Assembly (NCBI RefSeq): GCF_011758765.1
Contig: NZ_JAANOU010000001.1
Span: forward strand, 5,518,001-5,582,000
Length of the DNA stretch: 64,000 nucleotides
Direction of reading: 5' to 3'
Source of the DNA: Amycolatopsis viridis
GTDB lineage: Bacteria > Actinomycetota > Actinomycetes > Mycobacteriales > Pseudonocardiaceae
Part shown: positions 49,059-56,091 of the stretch, piece by piece
How the letters are laid out: each line of letters opens with the position of its first letter
How positions within the stretch are numbered: position 1 is the stretch's first letter
Position numbers and translations under genes: made by a program
Notes under the pieces: model-generated
The model's database searches: none
What the model was told of the DNA's origin: nothing
Seen by the model: only the letters and a program-made list of their open reading frames with translations

Positions 49059-50132
49059 CTACTCGGCGTCCGCGGTCCACCGCTCCTCGATGCGCCCCAG
49101 CCGCCACACCAGCCAGGCGACCACCCAGGTGAGCGCGAACAGGCCCACGATCACGAACCCGGCGTGGTCGAGGTTCATCTCGGCGATCGACGCCAGCGGA
49201 CCACTCGTGATACCGGTCCGGTCGACGACCACCGAGATCAGCTCGATCACGCCGATCACCAGCGCCACCACGACGGACAGGGCGGTGACGGCGATGTTGT
49301 AGAAGATCTTGCGGACCGGCCGGGCGAACGCCCAGCCGTAGGCGTAGTTCATCAAGAACCCGTCGGCCGCGTCGAACAGGGTCATGCCCGCCGCGAACAG
49401 GATGGGCAGCACGAGAACGGCGTACCAGGGCAGGGCGAACGCGGCCGCACCGCCGGCCAGGACCAGCAGGCCGACCTCGGTCGCGGTGTCGAAACCGAGG
49501 CCGAACAGGACGCCCACCGGGTAGATGTGCCAGGGTTCCCGCACCGCCGCCGTGACCCGGCCGAGGACGCGGTTGAGCAGGCCGCGACCGGCGAGCCTGG
49601 CCTCGAGCTCGGCCTCGTCGAACCGGCCGCGGCGCAGGTCACGGGCGAGTCGGACGATGCCGATCAGGACGACCAGGTTGATCACGCCGAGCAGGCACAG
49701 GAAGGTGCCGGAGACCGACAGGCCGATCACGCCGGTGACGTCGTGCAGCGTGGAGGAGCCGTCCTCGACCTCGCCGGCCAGCGCACGCACGCCGAGCGAG
49801 AGCAGCAGGCACAGGCCGAACACGATCGTGGAATGCCCGAGGGAGAACCAGAAGCCGACGGTGAGCGGACGCCGCCCCTCCGCGATGAGCTTGCGGGTGG
49901 TGTTGTCGATCGCCGCGATGTGGTCGGCGTCGAACGCGTGCCGCATACCCAGGGTGAACGCGGTGACCCCCAGGCCCACCCCGAAGACGCCGGACGCGCC
50001 GATCGCGAAGTGCCGCGGCACGACCAGCAGGAGGAGCACCCCCCACCCGGCGGCGTTGAGGGCCAGGATGCAGCAGGCCATCGCGGCCACCGACATGCGT
50101 TCCCGCCTGCCGAGGGGAACTCCACCCCGCAC
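49059..50132 (-). CDS. NiCoT-family nickel/cobalt permease
   Basis: A 357-residue transporter of the HoxN/NixA family with about eight helices. The signature 'GMRHAFDADHIAAIDNTTRKLIAEGRRPLTVGFWFSLGHSTIVF' (H-x4-D-H in helix 2, then L-G-H-S-x-V) and 'LFGLGFDTATEVGLLVLAG' and 'LPILFAAGMTLFDAADGFLMNYAYGWAF' are complete, so Ni2+ or Co2+ uptake is expected. GTG 50132 is selected because GGGAGG precedes it by 5 nt; longer frames upstream run into the csoR promoter. It is divergent from csoR and directly upstream of copZ, a strange place for a nickel importer. Confidence 0.9.
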   Translation of the reverse strand: MRGGVPLGRRERMSVAAMACCILALNAAGWGVLLLLVVPRHFAIGASGVFGVGLGVTAFTLGMRHAFDADHIAAIDNTTRKLIAEGRRPLTVGFWFSLGHSTIVFGLCLLLSLGVRALAGEVEDGSSTLHDVTGVIGLSVSGTFLCLLGVINLVVLIGIVRLARDLRRGRFDEAELEARLAGRGLLNRVLGRVTAAVREPWHIYPVGVLFGLGFDTATEVGLLVLAGGAAAFALPWYAVLVLPILFAAGMTLFDAADGFLMNYAYGWAFARPVRKIFYNIAVTALSVVVALVIGVIELISVVVDRTGITSGPLASIAEMNLDHAGFVIVGLFALTWVVAWLVWRLGRIEERWTADAE

Positions 50133-50198
50133 CGGAACCTCCCTCACCTGCTCAGGTACCCAGGTGAACAGATGCCCCCGGTTGACGCAAGGGTGTAC

Positions 50199-50218
50199 AT
50201 ACGGGGAGCGGGTATGAT
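50199..50218 (+). promoter_or_regulatory. csoR promoter with CsoR-type operator
   Basis: ATACGGGGAGCGGGTATGAT includes the 19-bp motif also found before copZ, and TATGAT (50213-50218) is its -10. The imperfect dyad ATAC..GTAT (50199-50215) is centred on the G-tracts. Located between csoR and the divergent Ni/Co permease, it could serve autoregulation and also influence the permease. Confidence 0.7.
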
Positions 50219-50247
50219 GGCCGGGAGTGCCGAGAGCGGAGGCGGAC

Positions 50248-50529
50248 ATGGCGAGCTACAGCGGTGACAAGGACGCCTACCTCAAGCGACTGCGCCGGAT
50301 CGAAGGCCAGATCCGTGGCCTGCAGCGGATGGTCGAAGAGGACAAGTACTGCATCGACATCCTGACGCAGGTCTCCGCGGCGACGAAGGCACTGCAGGCG
50401 TTCTCCCTCGAACTGCTGGAGGAGCACCTCTCGGGCTGCGTGGTGGACGCGGCGCGCGCGGGCGGCCGCGAGGCCGAGGTGAAGGTCCGCGAGGCCAGCG
50501 ACGCCATCGCCCGGCTGGTCAAGTCCTGA
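50248..50529 (+). CDS. csoR: CsoR-family copper-sensing repressor
   Basis: A 93-residue helical repressor: 'AYLKRLRRIEGQIRGLQRMVEEDKYCIDILTQVSAATKALQAFSLELLEEHLSGCVVDAA' is the CsoR/RcnR fold. The metal ligands read Cys ('KYCIDIL'), His and Cys ('EEHLSGC'), the C-H-C triad of Cu(I)-sensing CsoR rather than the H-C-H-H of nickel/cobalt RcnR. GGAGGCGG stands 6-7 nt before ATG 50248; an in-frame GTG at 50227 lies close to the presumed transcription start and is less likely. Identical-type motifs at its own and copZ promoters indicate its targets. Confidence 0.93.
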   Translation: MASYSGDKDAYLKRLRRIEGQIRGLQRMVEEDKYCIDILTQVSAATKALQAFSLELLEEHLSGCVVDAARAGGREAEVKVREASDAIARLVKS

Positions 50530-50592
50530 CGCGTCGCGTCCAGCCCGTCCACTCCGCGCGGTTCCCCTGGGCAGCGGGACCTGGACCCGGCG

Positions 50593-51135
50593 TCACCGGC
50601 CGAGCAAGGCGGTCGCGATGGCCTTGGCCCGCAGCGCCGGTTCCGCGCTGCGTTCCCGCAGCGCCGTGACCAGCGCGCCGTCGATCAGCAGCATCAACTG
50701 GGCGGCGAGCGTCTCGCTCTCCCGGTAGCCCGCCTTGTCCAGCAGTCCGGCCAGGTATTCGGTCACCGCCGCCTTGTGCGCGCGGGCCAGCTCGTAGACG
50801 GCCGCGTCCGCGTCGCCGACCTCGGCCATCGCGTTGATGAACGCGCAGCCCCGGTAGTCGGCGCGCGCGAACCGCTCGGCCAGGAAGTCGAAGACCGCCA
50901 GCGGGTGACCGCCGCGCGCCGCGACGCCTTCGGCGAGCAACCGGCGCCACGCCTGGTCCCGCTCGGTGAGCACCGTCTCGACCAGGTCGTCCTTGCTCGC
51001 GAAGTGCCGGTAGAACGAGGCGCGCCCGACGCCGGACGCCTCCAGCAGCCGCTCGACACCCACCGCGCGGATGCCGTCGGCGTAGAACAGGTCCTCCGCG
51101 GTCTGCACGAGTCGTTCACGGGCACGAGTGGGCAT
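50593..51135 (-). CDS. TetR/AcrR-family transcriptional regulator
   Basis: A 180-residue regulator with 'RARERLVQTAEDLFYADGIRAVGVERLLEASGVGRASFYRHFASKDDLVETVLTERD' as DNA-binding part, and 'FDFLAERFARADYRGCAFINAMAEVGD' in the C-terminal domain, the 'Y-R-G-C-x-F-x-N' pattern of the group that often controls MFS efflux pumps. ATG 51135. Divergent from the MFS gene at 51221, and two nearly identical operator-like repeats fill the gap. So it very likely represses the efflux gene and itself. Confidence 0.9.
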   Translation of the reverse strand: MPTRARERLVQTAEDLFYADGIRAVGVERLLEASGVGRASFYRHFASKDDLVETVLTERDQAWRRLLAEGVAARGGHPLAVFDFLAERFARADYRGCAFINAMAEVGDADAAVYELARAHKAAVTEYLAGLLDKAGYRESETLAAQLMLLIDGALVTALRERSAEPALRAKAIATALLGR

Positions 51136-51163
51136 GTCACCACCATATCCGAGCTTGACCAAA

Positions 51164-51209
51164 AACGGAACTAATCAGTACCGTTAAGACGGAACCGATC
51201 AGTACCGTT
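51164..51209. promoter_or_regulatory. Twin operator for the TetR/MFS pair
   Basis: Two 21-22-bp copies, AACGGAACTAATCAGTACCGTT (51164-51185) in two parts ACGGAAC and GTACCGTT around ATCA, and the near-identical second at 51188-51209. Their start points are 24 bp apart. Each is an imperfect palindrome with arms ACGG/CCGT. They lie between divergent TetR and MFS genes, the second ending 11 bases before the MFS ATG. Confidence 0.75.
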
Positions 51210-51220
51210 TTGAGGGGCTC

Positions 51221-52375
51221 ATGACCACCACGACCCGCCTGCCCGCCCGGATCGGCGTGCTGACCGTCGCGACGTTCGCCGTCGGCACGGACGCCTTCGT
51301 CGTCAACGGCGTCCTGCCGGAGCTGGCCCGATCCCTGAACGTGAGCGTCGGCCAAGCCGGCCAGCTCGTGTCCGTCTTCGCGATCGCCTACGCCGTGCTG
51401 TCGCCGGTGCTCGCCGCCGCCACGGGGAACTGGCCACGACGCACGGTCCTGCTTGCGGCACTCGGCGTCTTCGTACTGGGCAACGCCGTCACCGCGCTCG
51501 CGCCGGACTACGGCCTGGCACTGGCCTCGCGGGTGATCGCCGCGGCAGGGGCCGCCGCCATCACACCGACAGCCGCCACCGCCGCGGCCGCCCTGGCCCC
51601 ACCGGACCGCCGCGGCCGCGCGATGTCGCTGGTCACGCTGGGCCTGGTGTCGTCGACCGCGCTGGGCGTGCCGATCGGCACACTGCTCGGTTCCGTGGCG
51701 AGCTGGCGGCAGACCATGTGGCTGGTCGCCGCGCTCGGCGTGGTCGCCGCGGCCGGTGTCGCGCTCTGGCTGCCGGCGGTGCCGAACCCGCCGGCGACCA
51801 CCCTGCGGGAGCGCCTGGCGCCACTGCGGGACCGGACCGTCGTGCTCATCCTCGCCGCGACCGTGGCCATGTTCACCGGGATCTACCTGGTCACGATCTA
51901 CCTCAGCGTGATCGTCGAAGGCGCGACCTCGGGCGACGGCGTCCGCCTCACCGTCCTGCTGTTCGCCGCCGGAGTGGCCGGGACCATCAGCAACATGGTC
52001 ACCGGAGGCTGGACGGACCGCTTCGGCCCGATGCGGGTCATCACCGTCGCGATGACCCTCGGCGTGCTCGACTACGCGTTCATGCCGTGGACCACCGCGA
52101 CGTTCGCCGGCGCGCTGATCGCCGTCGTCGCCTACGGTCTCGCGTCGTGGGCCGTGATGGTCCCGCAGCAGCACCAGCTGATCGCCGCGGCGCCGGCGAC
52201 ACCGTCGCTGGTCGTGTCGCTGAACGCGTCGGCGGTCTACCTCGCGGTGTCCCTCGCCGGGGTGCTCGGCGCCGGCGTGCTCGAGCTGGTGCGTGCCGCT
52301 TTCCTGCCGTGGTTCGCGGCCGTGTTCCTCCTCGCCGGCCTCGCCGCGGCGGCGGCGGCGAAGTTTAAACGTTGA
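51221..52375 (+). CDS. MFS efflux transporter, DHA1 (Cmx/AraJ-like)
   Basis: A 384-residue transporter with about twelve helices. 'TVATFAVGTDAFVVNGVLPELARSLNVSVGQAGQLVSVFAIAYAVLSPVLAA' is the DHA1 opening with motif D1-like residues; 'NWPRRTVLLAALGVFVLGNAVTALAP' is motif A; 'RVIAAAGAAAITPTAATAAAALAPPDRRGRAMSLVTLGLVSSTALGVPIGTLLG' contains antiporter motif C. This matches chloramphenicol-resistance (Cmx) and sugar-efflux type proteins. The substrate is not deducible, and regulation by the divergent TetR is likely. Confidence 0.9.
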   Translation: MTTTTRLPARIGVLTVATFAVGTDAFVVNGVLPELARSLNVSVGQAGQLVSVFAIAYAVLSPVLAAATGNWPRRTVLLAALGVFVLGNAVTALAPDYGLALASRVIAAAGAAAITPTAATAAAALAPPDRRGRAMSLVTLGLVSSTALGVPIGTLLGSVASWRQTMWLVAALGVVAAAGVALWLPAVPNPPATTLRERLAPLRDRTVVLILAATVAMFTGIYLVTIYLSVIVEGATSGDGVRLTVLLFAAGVAGTISNMVTGGWTDRFGPMRVITVAMTLGVLDYAFMPWTTATFAGALIAVVAYGLASWAVMVPQQHQLIAAAPATPSLVVSLNASAVYLAVSLAGVLGAGVLELVRAAFLPWFAAVFLLAGLAAAAAAKFKR

Positions 52376-52397
52376 ACCACAGGCAATTCCCCTGCAC

Positions 52398-53006
52398 ATG
52401 AGCGCGTCCACCCTTCCCAACGTGGCGCGTGGACACCTGGACATCCTGGACGAGACGCTGAGTGCGCTCCGCCGGCAAACGGGGCGCCTCACGCGCTGGG
52501 GCCAGGCGCTCGCCGAGCGGCTGAGCGAGGGCAACCGGCTGCTCGCCGCGGGCAACGGCGGCTCGGCCGCCGAGGCCCAGCAGCTCACCGCGGAGCTGCT
52601 GGGCCGCTACCACGACGACCGGCCACCGTTCTCGGCGATCGCCCTGCGCGCGGACACCTCCAGCTTCACCGCCGTGGGCGACGAATACGAGTACGACCAC
52701 GCCGAGGTGTTCGCCCGGCAGGTGCGAGCACACGCACGCCCGCGCGACGTCCTCCTGCTGCTGTCGGCCAGCGGCCGCAGCCGCAACCTGGTGCGGGCGG
52801 CCGAGGAAGGCGCCTGCGCCGGAGCACAGGTGTGGGCGCTGACCGGCCCGACGCCCAACCCGCTCGCGAACGTCGCCGAGGACGCGCTGTGCCTGCCCGG
52901 CACGGCCGCCACCGTGCAGGAAGCTCACCTGGTCGCCATCCACATCCTGTGCGCGGAGGTGGAGAACGTGCTGGCCGGCCGGGGAATCGAGCGGCGGGTC
53001 TCCTGA
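52398..53006 (+). CDS. SIS-domain sugar isomerase, GmhA-like
   Basis: A 202-residue protein with one SIS domain: 'LLAAGNGGSAAEAQQLTAELLGRY' is the phosphosugar-binding turn, then 'SFTAVGDEYEYDHAEVFARQVRAHARPRDVLLLLSASGRSRNLVRAAEEG' and 'VQEAHLVAIHILCAEVENVL', all in the order of sedoheptulose-7-phosphate isomerase GmhA, first step of ADP-heptose synthesis. No other heptose gene is present nearby, so it may serve another phosphosugar. Starts 22 bases after the MFS stop. Confidence 0.85.
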   Translation: MSASTLPNVARGHLDILDETLSALRRQTGRLTRWGQALAERLSEGNRLLAAGNGGSAAEAQQLTAELLGRYHDDRPPFSAIALRADTSSFTAVGDEYEYDHAEVFARQVRAHARPRDVLLLLSASGRSRNLVRAAEEGACAGAQVWALTGPTPNPLANVAEDALCLPGTAATVQEAHLVAIHILCAEVENVLAGRGIERRVS

Positions 53007-53117
53007 CCACATCCGCCGCGTGACGCCTGGCGGCGCGAAGCGGGCGGTGCCGCGCCGCGGCCCCCGCGATGCGTCCGGAAAAAAATCCCCTGGGCGCCGG
53101 AACGGAGCGGCCGAGAT

Positions 53118-53170
53118 TGTCAGACCCCACCCCTAATCTCGAACCCATGTTCGACCACCTCTCCCCCGGC
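53118..53170 (+). promoter_or_regulatory. LexA (SOS) box and leaderless promoter in front of a degraded frame
   Basis: TCGAAC-CCAT-GTTCGA at 53139-53154 is a perfect actinobacterial LexA box (TCGAAC-N4-GTTCGA). TAATCT at 53134-53139 is a -10 placed 7 nt before an ATG at 53147, which opens 'MFDHLSPGRKPPGTS'. That start resembles, from memory, the 5' ends of DUF222/13E12-type HNH genes, but the frame soon runs antisense through the DUF2188 gene with no family content. The promoter therefore appears to be a remnant of an SOS-controlled gene. Confidence 0.6.
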
Positions 53171-53188
53171 CGCAAACCGCCGGGCACC

Positions 53189-53410
53189 TCACCCCGGAGC
53201 GGGCAGCGGATCGTCGCCGTAGAGCCGCCTGCTCTCGATCGATCCGTCCCGGCGCTGGATCCTGAGCACGCTCGGGCGGTCGGCGCGCGCCAGCTTCGCC
53301 GCCGCGCGCACCGCGTCCCGCTTGCGCTCGTGGTGCGACAGCACCTCCCCGCCCCGCCTGACGTCCCAGCTGCCCAGCATGGGCGAAACCCAGTACACGG
53401 CCCGCGACAT
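53189..53410 (-). CDS. DUF2188-like small protein
   Basis: A 73-residue protein: 'AVYWVSPMLGSWDVRRGGEVLSHHERKRDAVRAAAKLARADRPSVLRIQRRDGSIESRRLYGDDPLP' in pieces follows DUF2188 (W-x-V-x-x-x-G, then a K-x-x-A-x-x-x-A-x-x-x-A helix and a final strand 'I-x-R-R-D-G-x-I-x-x-x-R-x-Y-G-x-D-P'). Function unknown; such proteins are widespread in actinobacteria and mobile elements. ATG 53410. Divergent from the XRE-ImmA pair with a shared promoter region. Confidence 0.8.
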   Translation of the reverse strand: MSRAVYWVSPMLGSWDVRRGGEVLSHHERKRDAVRAAAKLARADRPSVLRIQRRDGSIESRRLYGDDPLPAPG

Positions 53411-53529
53411 GATCCGGCTCCCTCCTCCACTGTTGCAAGAGTGCAACGCTGTTTCAGTATTACACCATTGTTGCTCCTCCGCAACGGTTCGGCAACACTG
53501 CGACGCGACGAGAGGCGGAGGTGGGCCAC
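53411..53529. promoter_or_regulatory. Divergent promoter with paired GTTGC..GCAAC operators
   Basis: GTTGCA-AGAG-TGCAAC at 53432-53447 and GTTGC-TCCTCC-GCAAC at 53470-53485 are two inverted repeats of equal 16-bp span with centres 38 bp apart. Between them lie CAGTAT (53455-53460) and TATTAC, -10 candidates, with TTGCAA (53433-53438) at -35 spacing of 16. This is the arrangement expected for an XRE repressor that controls its own operon and DUF2188. Confidence 0.65.
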
Positions 53530-53904
53530 ATGGGCGGACGACTGGACACGGGCAGGCTGTACGCGGCGCTGGACGCGGAGCGGGAGTCTCGCGGCCTGTC
53601 CTGGCGGCAGCTCGCGGCCGAGGCCGGGGTGAGCGCGTCCCTCGTCAGCCGGATGAGCAACGGCCACCGGCCGGACCTGGACGGGTTCATCGCGCTCGTC
53701 CAGTGGCTCGGCATGCCCGCCGAGACGTTCATGGTGTGGCCCGAGGGCGAGCCCGACGGGCGGCGCCGGCCCTCGCTCGAAGCGCAGCTCGCGCCGCTGC
53801 TCCGGGCCGAGGAAGAACTCAGCGCGGCCGACCAGCAGCACGTGATCGACGTGGTCGGCCTGACCATGCGACACATCCGCGCCAGGCACAAGGAGCCGCA
53901 ATGA
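53530..53904 (+). CDS. XRE-family regulator paired with ImmA/IrrE
   Basis: A 124-residue protein with a Cro/CI helix-turn-helix near the start: 'LYAALDAERESRGLSWRQLAAEAGVSASLVSRMSNGHRPDLDGFIALVQWLG', followed by a linker 'WPEGEPDGRRRPSLEAQL' and a C-terminal helical part 'EEELSAADQQHVIDVVGLTMRHIRARH'. ATG 53530 is placed well after GGAGG (53517-53521). Its stop overlaps the ATG of the ImmA/IrrE peptidase (ATGA at 53901-53904). In known pairs the peptidase cleaves the XRE repressor to induce genes of mobile elements or stress responses. Confidence 0.88.
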   Translation: MGGRLDTGRLYAALDAERESRGLSWRQLAAEAGVSASLVSRMSNGHRPDLDGFIALVQWLGMPAETFMVWPEGEPDGRRRPSLEAQLAPLLRAEEELSAADQQHVIDVVGLTMRHIRARHKEPQ

Positions 53905-54494
53905 CTCTCCGCCGGGGTTTCAAGAAGCAGGCCAGGGAACTCGCCCTGGAGGTCCGCGCCGAGCTGGGCCTGCCGGTCTTCGCGCCGCTGGACCCGTGGG
54001 CGCTGGCCGAGCTCTACGGCATCGAGGTGTTCGACCTGTCCAACCCGATCCTGCCGCCGGAATCCGTGCGGTACCTGACCGAGGAGCGCCCGCACGTGTT
54101 CTCCGCAGCGCTGGTGCCGCTCCAGCCCAGCGGCGCGGTGATCATCGAGAACCACGTGCACCCCCCGCGCCGCAGGCGGTCCACGATCGCGCACGAGATG
54201 GCGCACGTGCTCCTGGAGCACCCGTTCGGCCCCACCCTGACCGACGAAAACGGCTGCCGCTCCGTGGTCGCCGAGATCGAAGAAGAAGCCGCCGAGCTTT
54301 CCGGCGAACTCCTGATCCCCACCGACGCCGCGCGCGTGGCCGCGTTCAAGGGCTGGTCGGATCACTCGGTGGCCAACCACTTCCGGGTCAGCGTCGCGAT
54401 GGCCACGTGGCGCATGAACATGAGCGCCGGCCGCCGGATCGCCGCACGCACACGCGGCAAGGACGAGACGGCCCACTACGCCACACCCGCCTGA
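53901..54494 (+). CDS. ImmA/IrrE-family zinc metallopeptidase
   Basis: A 197-residue protein: 'FKKQARELALEVRAELGLPVFAPLDPWALAELYGIEVFDLS' is the usual start, 'RRSTIAHEMAHVLLEHPFG' holds the zinc motif H-E-x-x-H (about residues 98-102), and 'EEEAAELSGELLIPTDAAR' the third ligand Glu. A C-terminal 'HSVANHFRVSVAMATWRMNMSA' is helical as in IrrE relatives. Translationally coupled to the XRE gene. It is the likely protease that inactivates that repressor; the trigger is unknown. Confidence 0.9.
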   Translation: MTLRRGFKKQARELALEVRAELGLPVFAPLDPWALAELYGIEVFDLSNPILPPESVRYLTEERPHVFSAALVPLQPSGAVIIENHVHPPRRRRSTIAHEMAHVLLEHPFGPTLTDENGCRSVVAEIEEEAAELSGELLIPTDAARVAAFKGWSDHSVANHFRVSVAMATWRMNMSAGRRIAARTRGKDETAHYATPA

Positions 54495-54495
54495 G

Positions 54496-54539
54496 GTTGT
54501 CCACAAACCGATCCACAGGTGCCCAAATCTGTGGACAAC
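54496..54539. other. Two perfect DnaA-type boxes in inverted orientation
   Basis: GTTGTCCACA (54496-54505) and TGTGGACAAC (54530-54539) are a perfect 10-bp inverted repeat 24 nt apart. Each holds TTGTCCACA, the DnaA box preferred in Streptomyces-like actinobacteria. A partial third, GATCCACAG, lies between (54510-54518). The stretch starts 2 bases after the ImmA/IrrE stop codon. It could be a DnaA-binding site, a simple transcription terminator stem, or a scar of a replicating element. Confidence 0.6.
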
Positions 54540-54619
54540 TCGTCTGTCTACTGAGGACAGCAGCACGTGGCCGGACAGGTGTCGCTCCCACTTGCGGGTT
54601 AATTCTGGTAGAAGAACTT

Positions 54620-55510
54620 GTGGACCTTGAAGCAGAAGTCGACGTCCGGCGTCGGATCATGGCGCGGCTTCGGGAGGCTGTCGACGCTTCGCCGTCGGGG
54701 ACGTTGAGTCGTCGAGAACTGAGCGCGTTCGCGGTTGACGGACGCGTTTGGCGCCTGCTCGACCAAGGACGCGGCATTCGCAACCCCAAGGACCTGCAGG
54801 CCACGCTCACGATCATGACGTCGTTGCACGGGCCGTACGGCGATGAGCCGATGGAAAGCGGCTTGTTCCGGTACCACTACCAGTCGTCGTCCGACGCCGG
54901 CGACAACACCAAGCTCAGACGCGCGTGCGAGCTCCAGGTCCCCTTGATCCTCTTCTGGATGTTGGAGCCGGGACTTTACGTGCCCGTGTTCCCGGTGTAC
55001 GTGGTCGCGGACGACCGGCCGAACCGGGTGTTCCTCATCGCTTTGGACGAAGGACTGCGATTCCTGCCCGATCCGATGGATCCGGGTGAAGCTGCGAAGC
55101 GGTACGCTCATCGAATAGCGCGGCGGCGGCTGCACCAGCCCGTCTTCCGTGCGAGCGTGCTACGGGCATACGAAGTGCGCTGCGCGGTGTGTCGACTCCA
55201 GCACGGAAACCTGCTCGACGCAGCTCACATCATCCCTGACGGTGCTGATCACGGCGCTCCGATCGTGTCGAACGGGCTCAGCTTGTGCAAGATCCACCAC
55301 GCCGCCTACGACAACCAGCAACTCGGTATTTCACCGGACTACCGAGTCCACATCGCGCACGACCTGCTCGTCGAGGTGGATGGGCCGATGCTGCGGCACG
55401 GACTGCAGGAGATGCACGGTCAACGCATCGGGTTGCCGCCGCGCCCCAAGGAGCGCCCTGACCGCGACCGGCTGGACGAGCGTTACCAACAGTTCCTCCG
55501 TGCGTCCTGA
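54620..55510 (+). CDS. HNH endonuclease
   Basis: A 296-residue protein. N-terminal part: 'VRRRIMARLREAVDASPSGTLSRRELSAFAVDGRVWRLLDQGRGIRNPKDLQATLTI' and 'YVPVFPVYVVADDRPNRVFLIALDE'. C-terminal HNH domain: 'VLRAYEVRCAVCRLQHGNLLDAAHIIPD...APIVSNGLSLCKIHHAAYDNQQLGI', with C-x-x-C, A-H-I-I and L-C-x-x-H-H-x-x-Y-D all intact. This form is frequent in defence and mobile regions. Codons such as CTT, GAA and GCT are commoner than in neighbours, suggesting transfer. GTG 54620 is the best start (ahead of 'DLEAEVDVRRR'), but the RBS is weak. Confidence 0.88.
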   Translation: MDLEAEVDVRRRIMARLREAVDASPSGTLSRRELSAFAVDGRVWRLLDQGRGIRNPKDLQATLTIMTSLHGPYGDEPMESGLFRYHYQSSSDAGDNTKLRRACELQVPLILFWMLEPGLYVPVFPVYVVADDRPNRVFLIALDEGLRFLPDPMDPGEAAKRYAHRIARRRLHQPVFRASVLRAYEVRCAVCRLQHGNLLDAAHIIPDGADHGAPIVSNGLSLCKIHHAAYDNQQLGISPDYRVHIAHDLLVEVDGPMLRHGLQEMHGQRIGLPPRPKERPDRDRLDERYQQFLRAS

Positions 55511-55515
55511 CGTCG

Positions 55516-56016
55516 TCAGGCGGCGAGGACGGATTCCTCGCCGAAGAGTTCGGCGACGGCGCGCGCCCGGAGCCGTTCCAGGCGCGTCGCCTGGCTGCGG
55601 GCGTTCGCGATCAGCTCGTCGAGGCGGTCGGCGTCCAGGCGTGGGTCCGCGGCGGCCCGCGCGCGCAGGGTTCGCCAGGCGGCGATCTTGCCCTCGACGC
55701 CGAGCCGGAGGCCTTCGAGTTCGACCACGCGGCTCAGTGGCGACCGGCTCAGGAGGCGGCCGTTCGGCTTCAGCCTGCCCGCCTTCTCCAGCAGCCGGCC
55801 TGCCCAGTGCCCGGTCGGGCGAGCGGCTTCGCCGAGGGTGCGCGTCATCTCGATCAGGGCGTCGCGGTCCTCGGCCATTTCCTCGGCGAGCCGGTCGAGC
55901 TTGCCGTTGCCGGCCCAGTCCGCCTCGGCACGCGCGAGCCGCCGGGCCAGTTCGGCGCCGGCCGTGACCACGGCGACGTGATCGTTGAGGTAAATCCCGA
56001 GCAACGTGCGACCCAT
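55516..56016 (-). CDS. Conserved actinobacterial hypothetical protein
   Basis: A 166-residue, mostly helical cytoplasmic protein: 'LLGIYLNDHVAVVTAGAELARRLARAEADWAG' at the start and 'EKAGRLKPNGRLLSRSPLSRVVELEGLRLGVEGKIAAWRTLR' in the middle. This arrangement (Y-L-N-D-H, then L-K-P-N-G-R-L-x-x-R-S-P-L-S-R-V-V-E-L-E) is one I remember as a conserved but unnamed actinobacterial family, perhaps ferritin-like in helical layout. Some metal-capable residues (His, Asp, Glu) are present but no di-iron motif is clear. Tail to tail with the HNH gene. Confidence 0.7.
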   Translation of the reverse strand: MGRTLLGIYLNDHVAVVTAGAELARRLARAEADWAGNGKLDRLAEEMAEDRDALIEMTRTLGEAARPTGHWAGRLLEKAGRLKPNGRLLSRSPLSRVVELEGLRLGVEGKIAAWRTLRARAAADPRLDADRLDELIANARSQATRLERLRARAVAELFGEESVLAA

Positions 56017-56091
56017 ACCGGTGAGTACCCCACGAAGTGGAGATCAATCCAGGTCACTGCCTGCCTGCGAAGCGATCCGGTGGGCGCGCGC

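Noticed and set aside
50133..50247. Cobalamin or nickel riboswitch upstream of the NiCoT permease
   Set aside because: The leader is only about 100 bases, shared with the csoR promoter, and shows no B12-box or NiCo-type conserved core.
54496..54539. Chromosomal replication origin
   Set aside because: Only two full DnaA boxes and no dnaA, dnaN or rpmH nearby; an origin in this group has many boxes.
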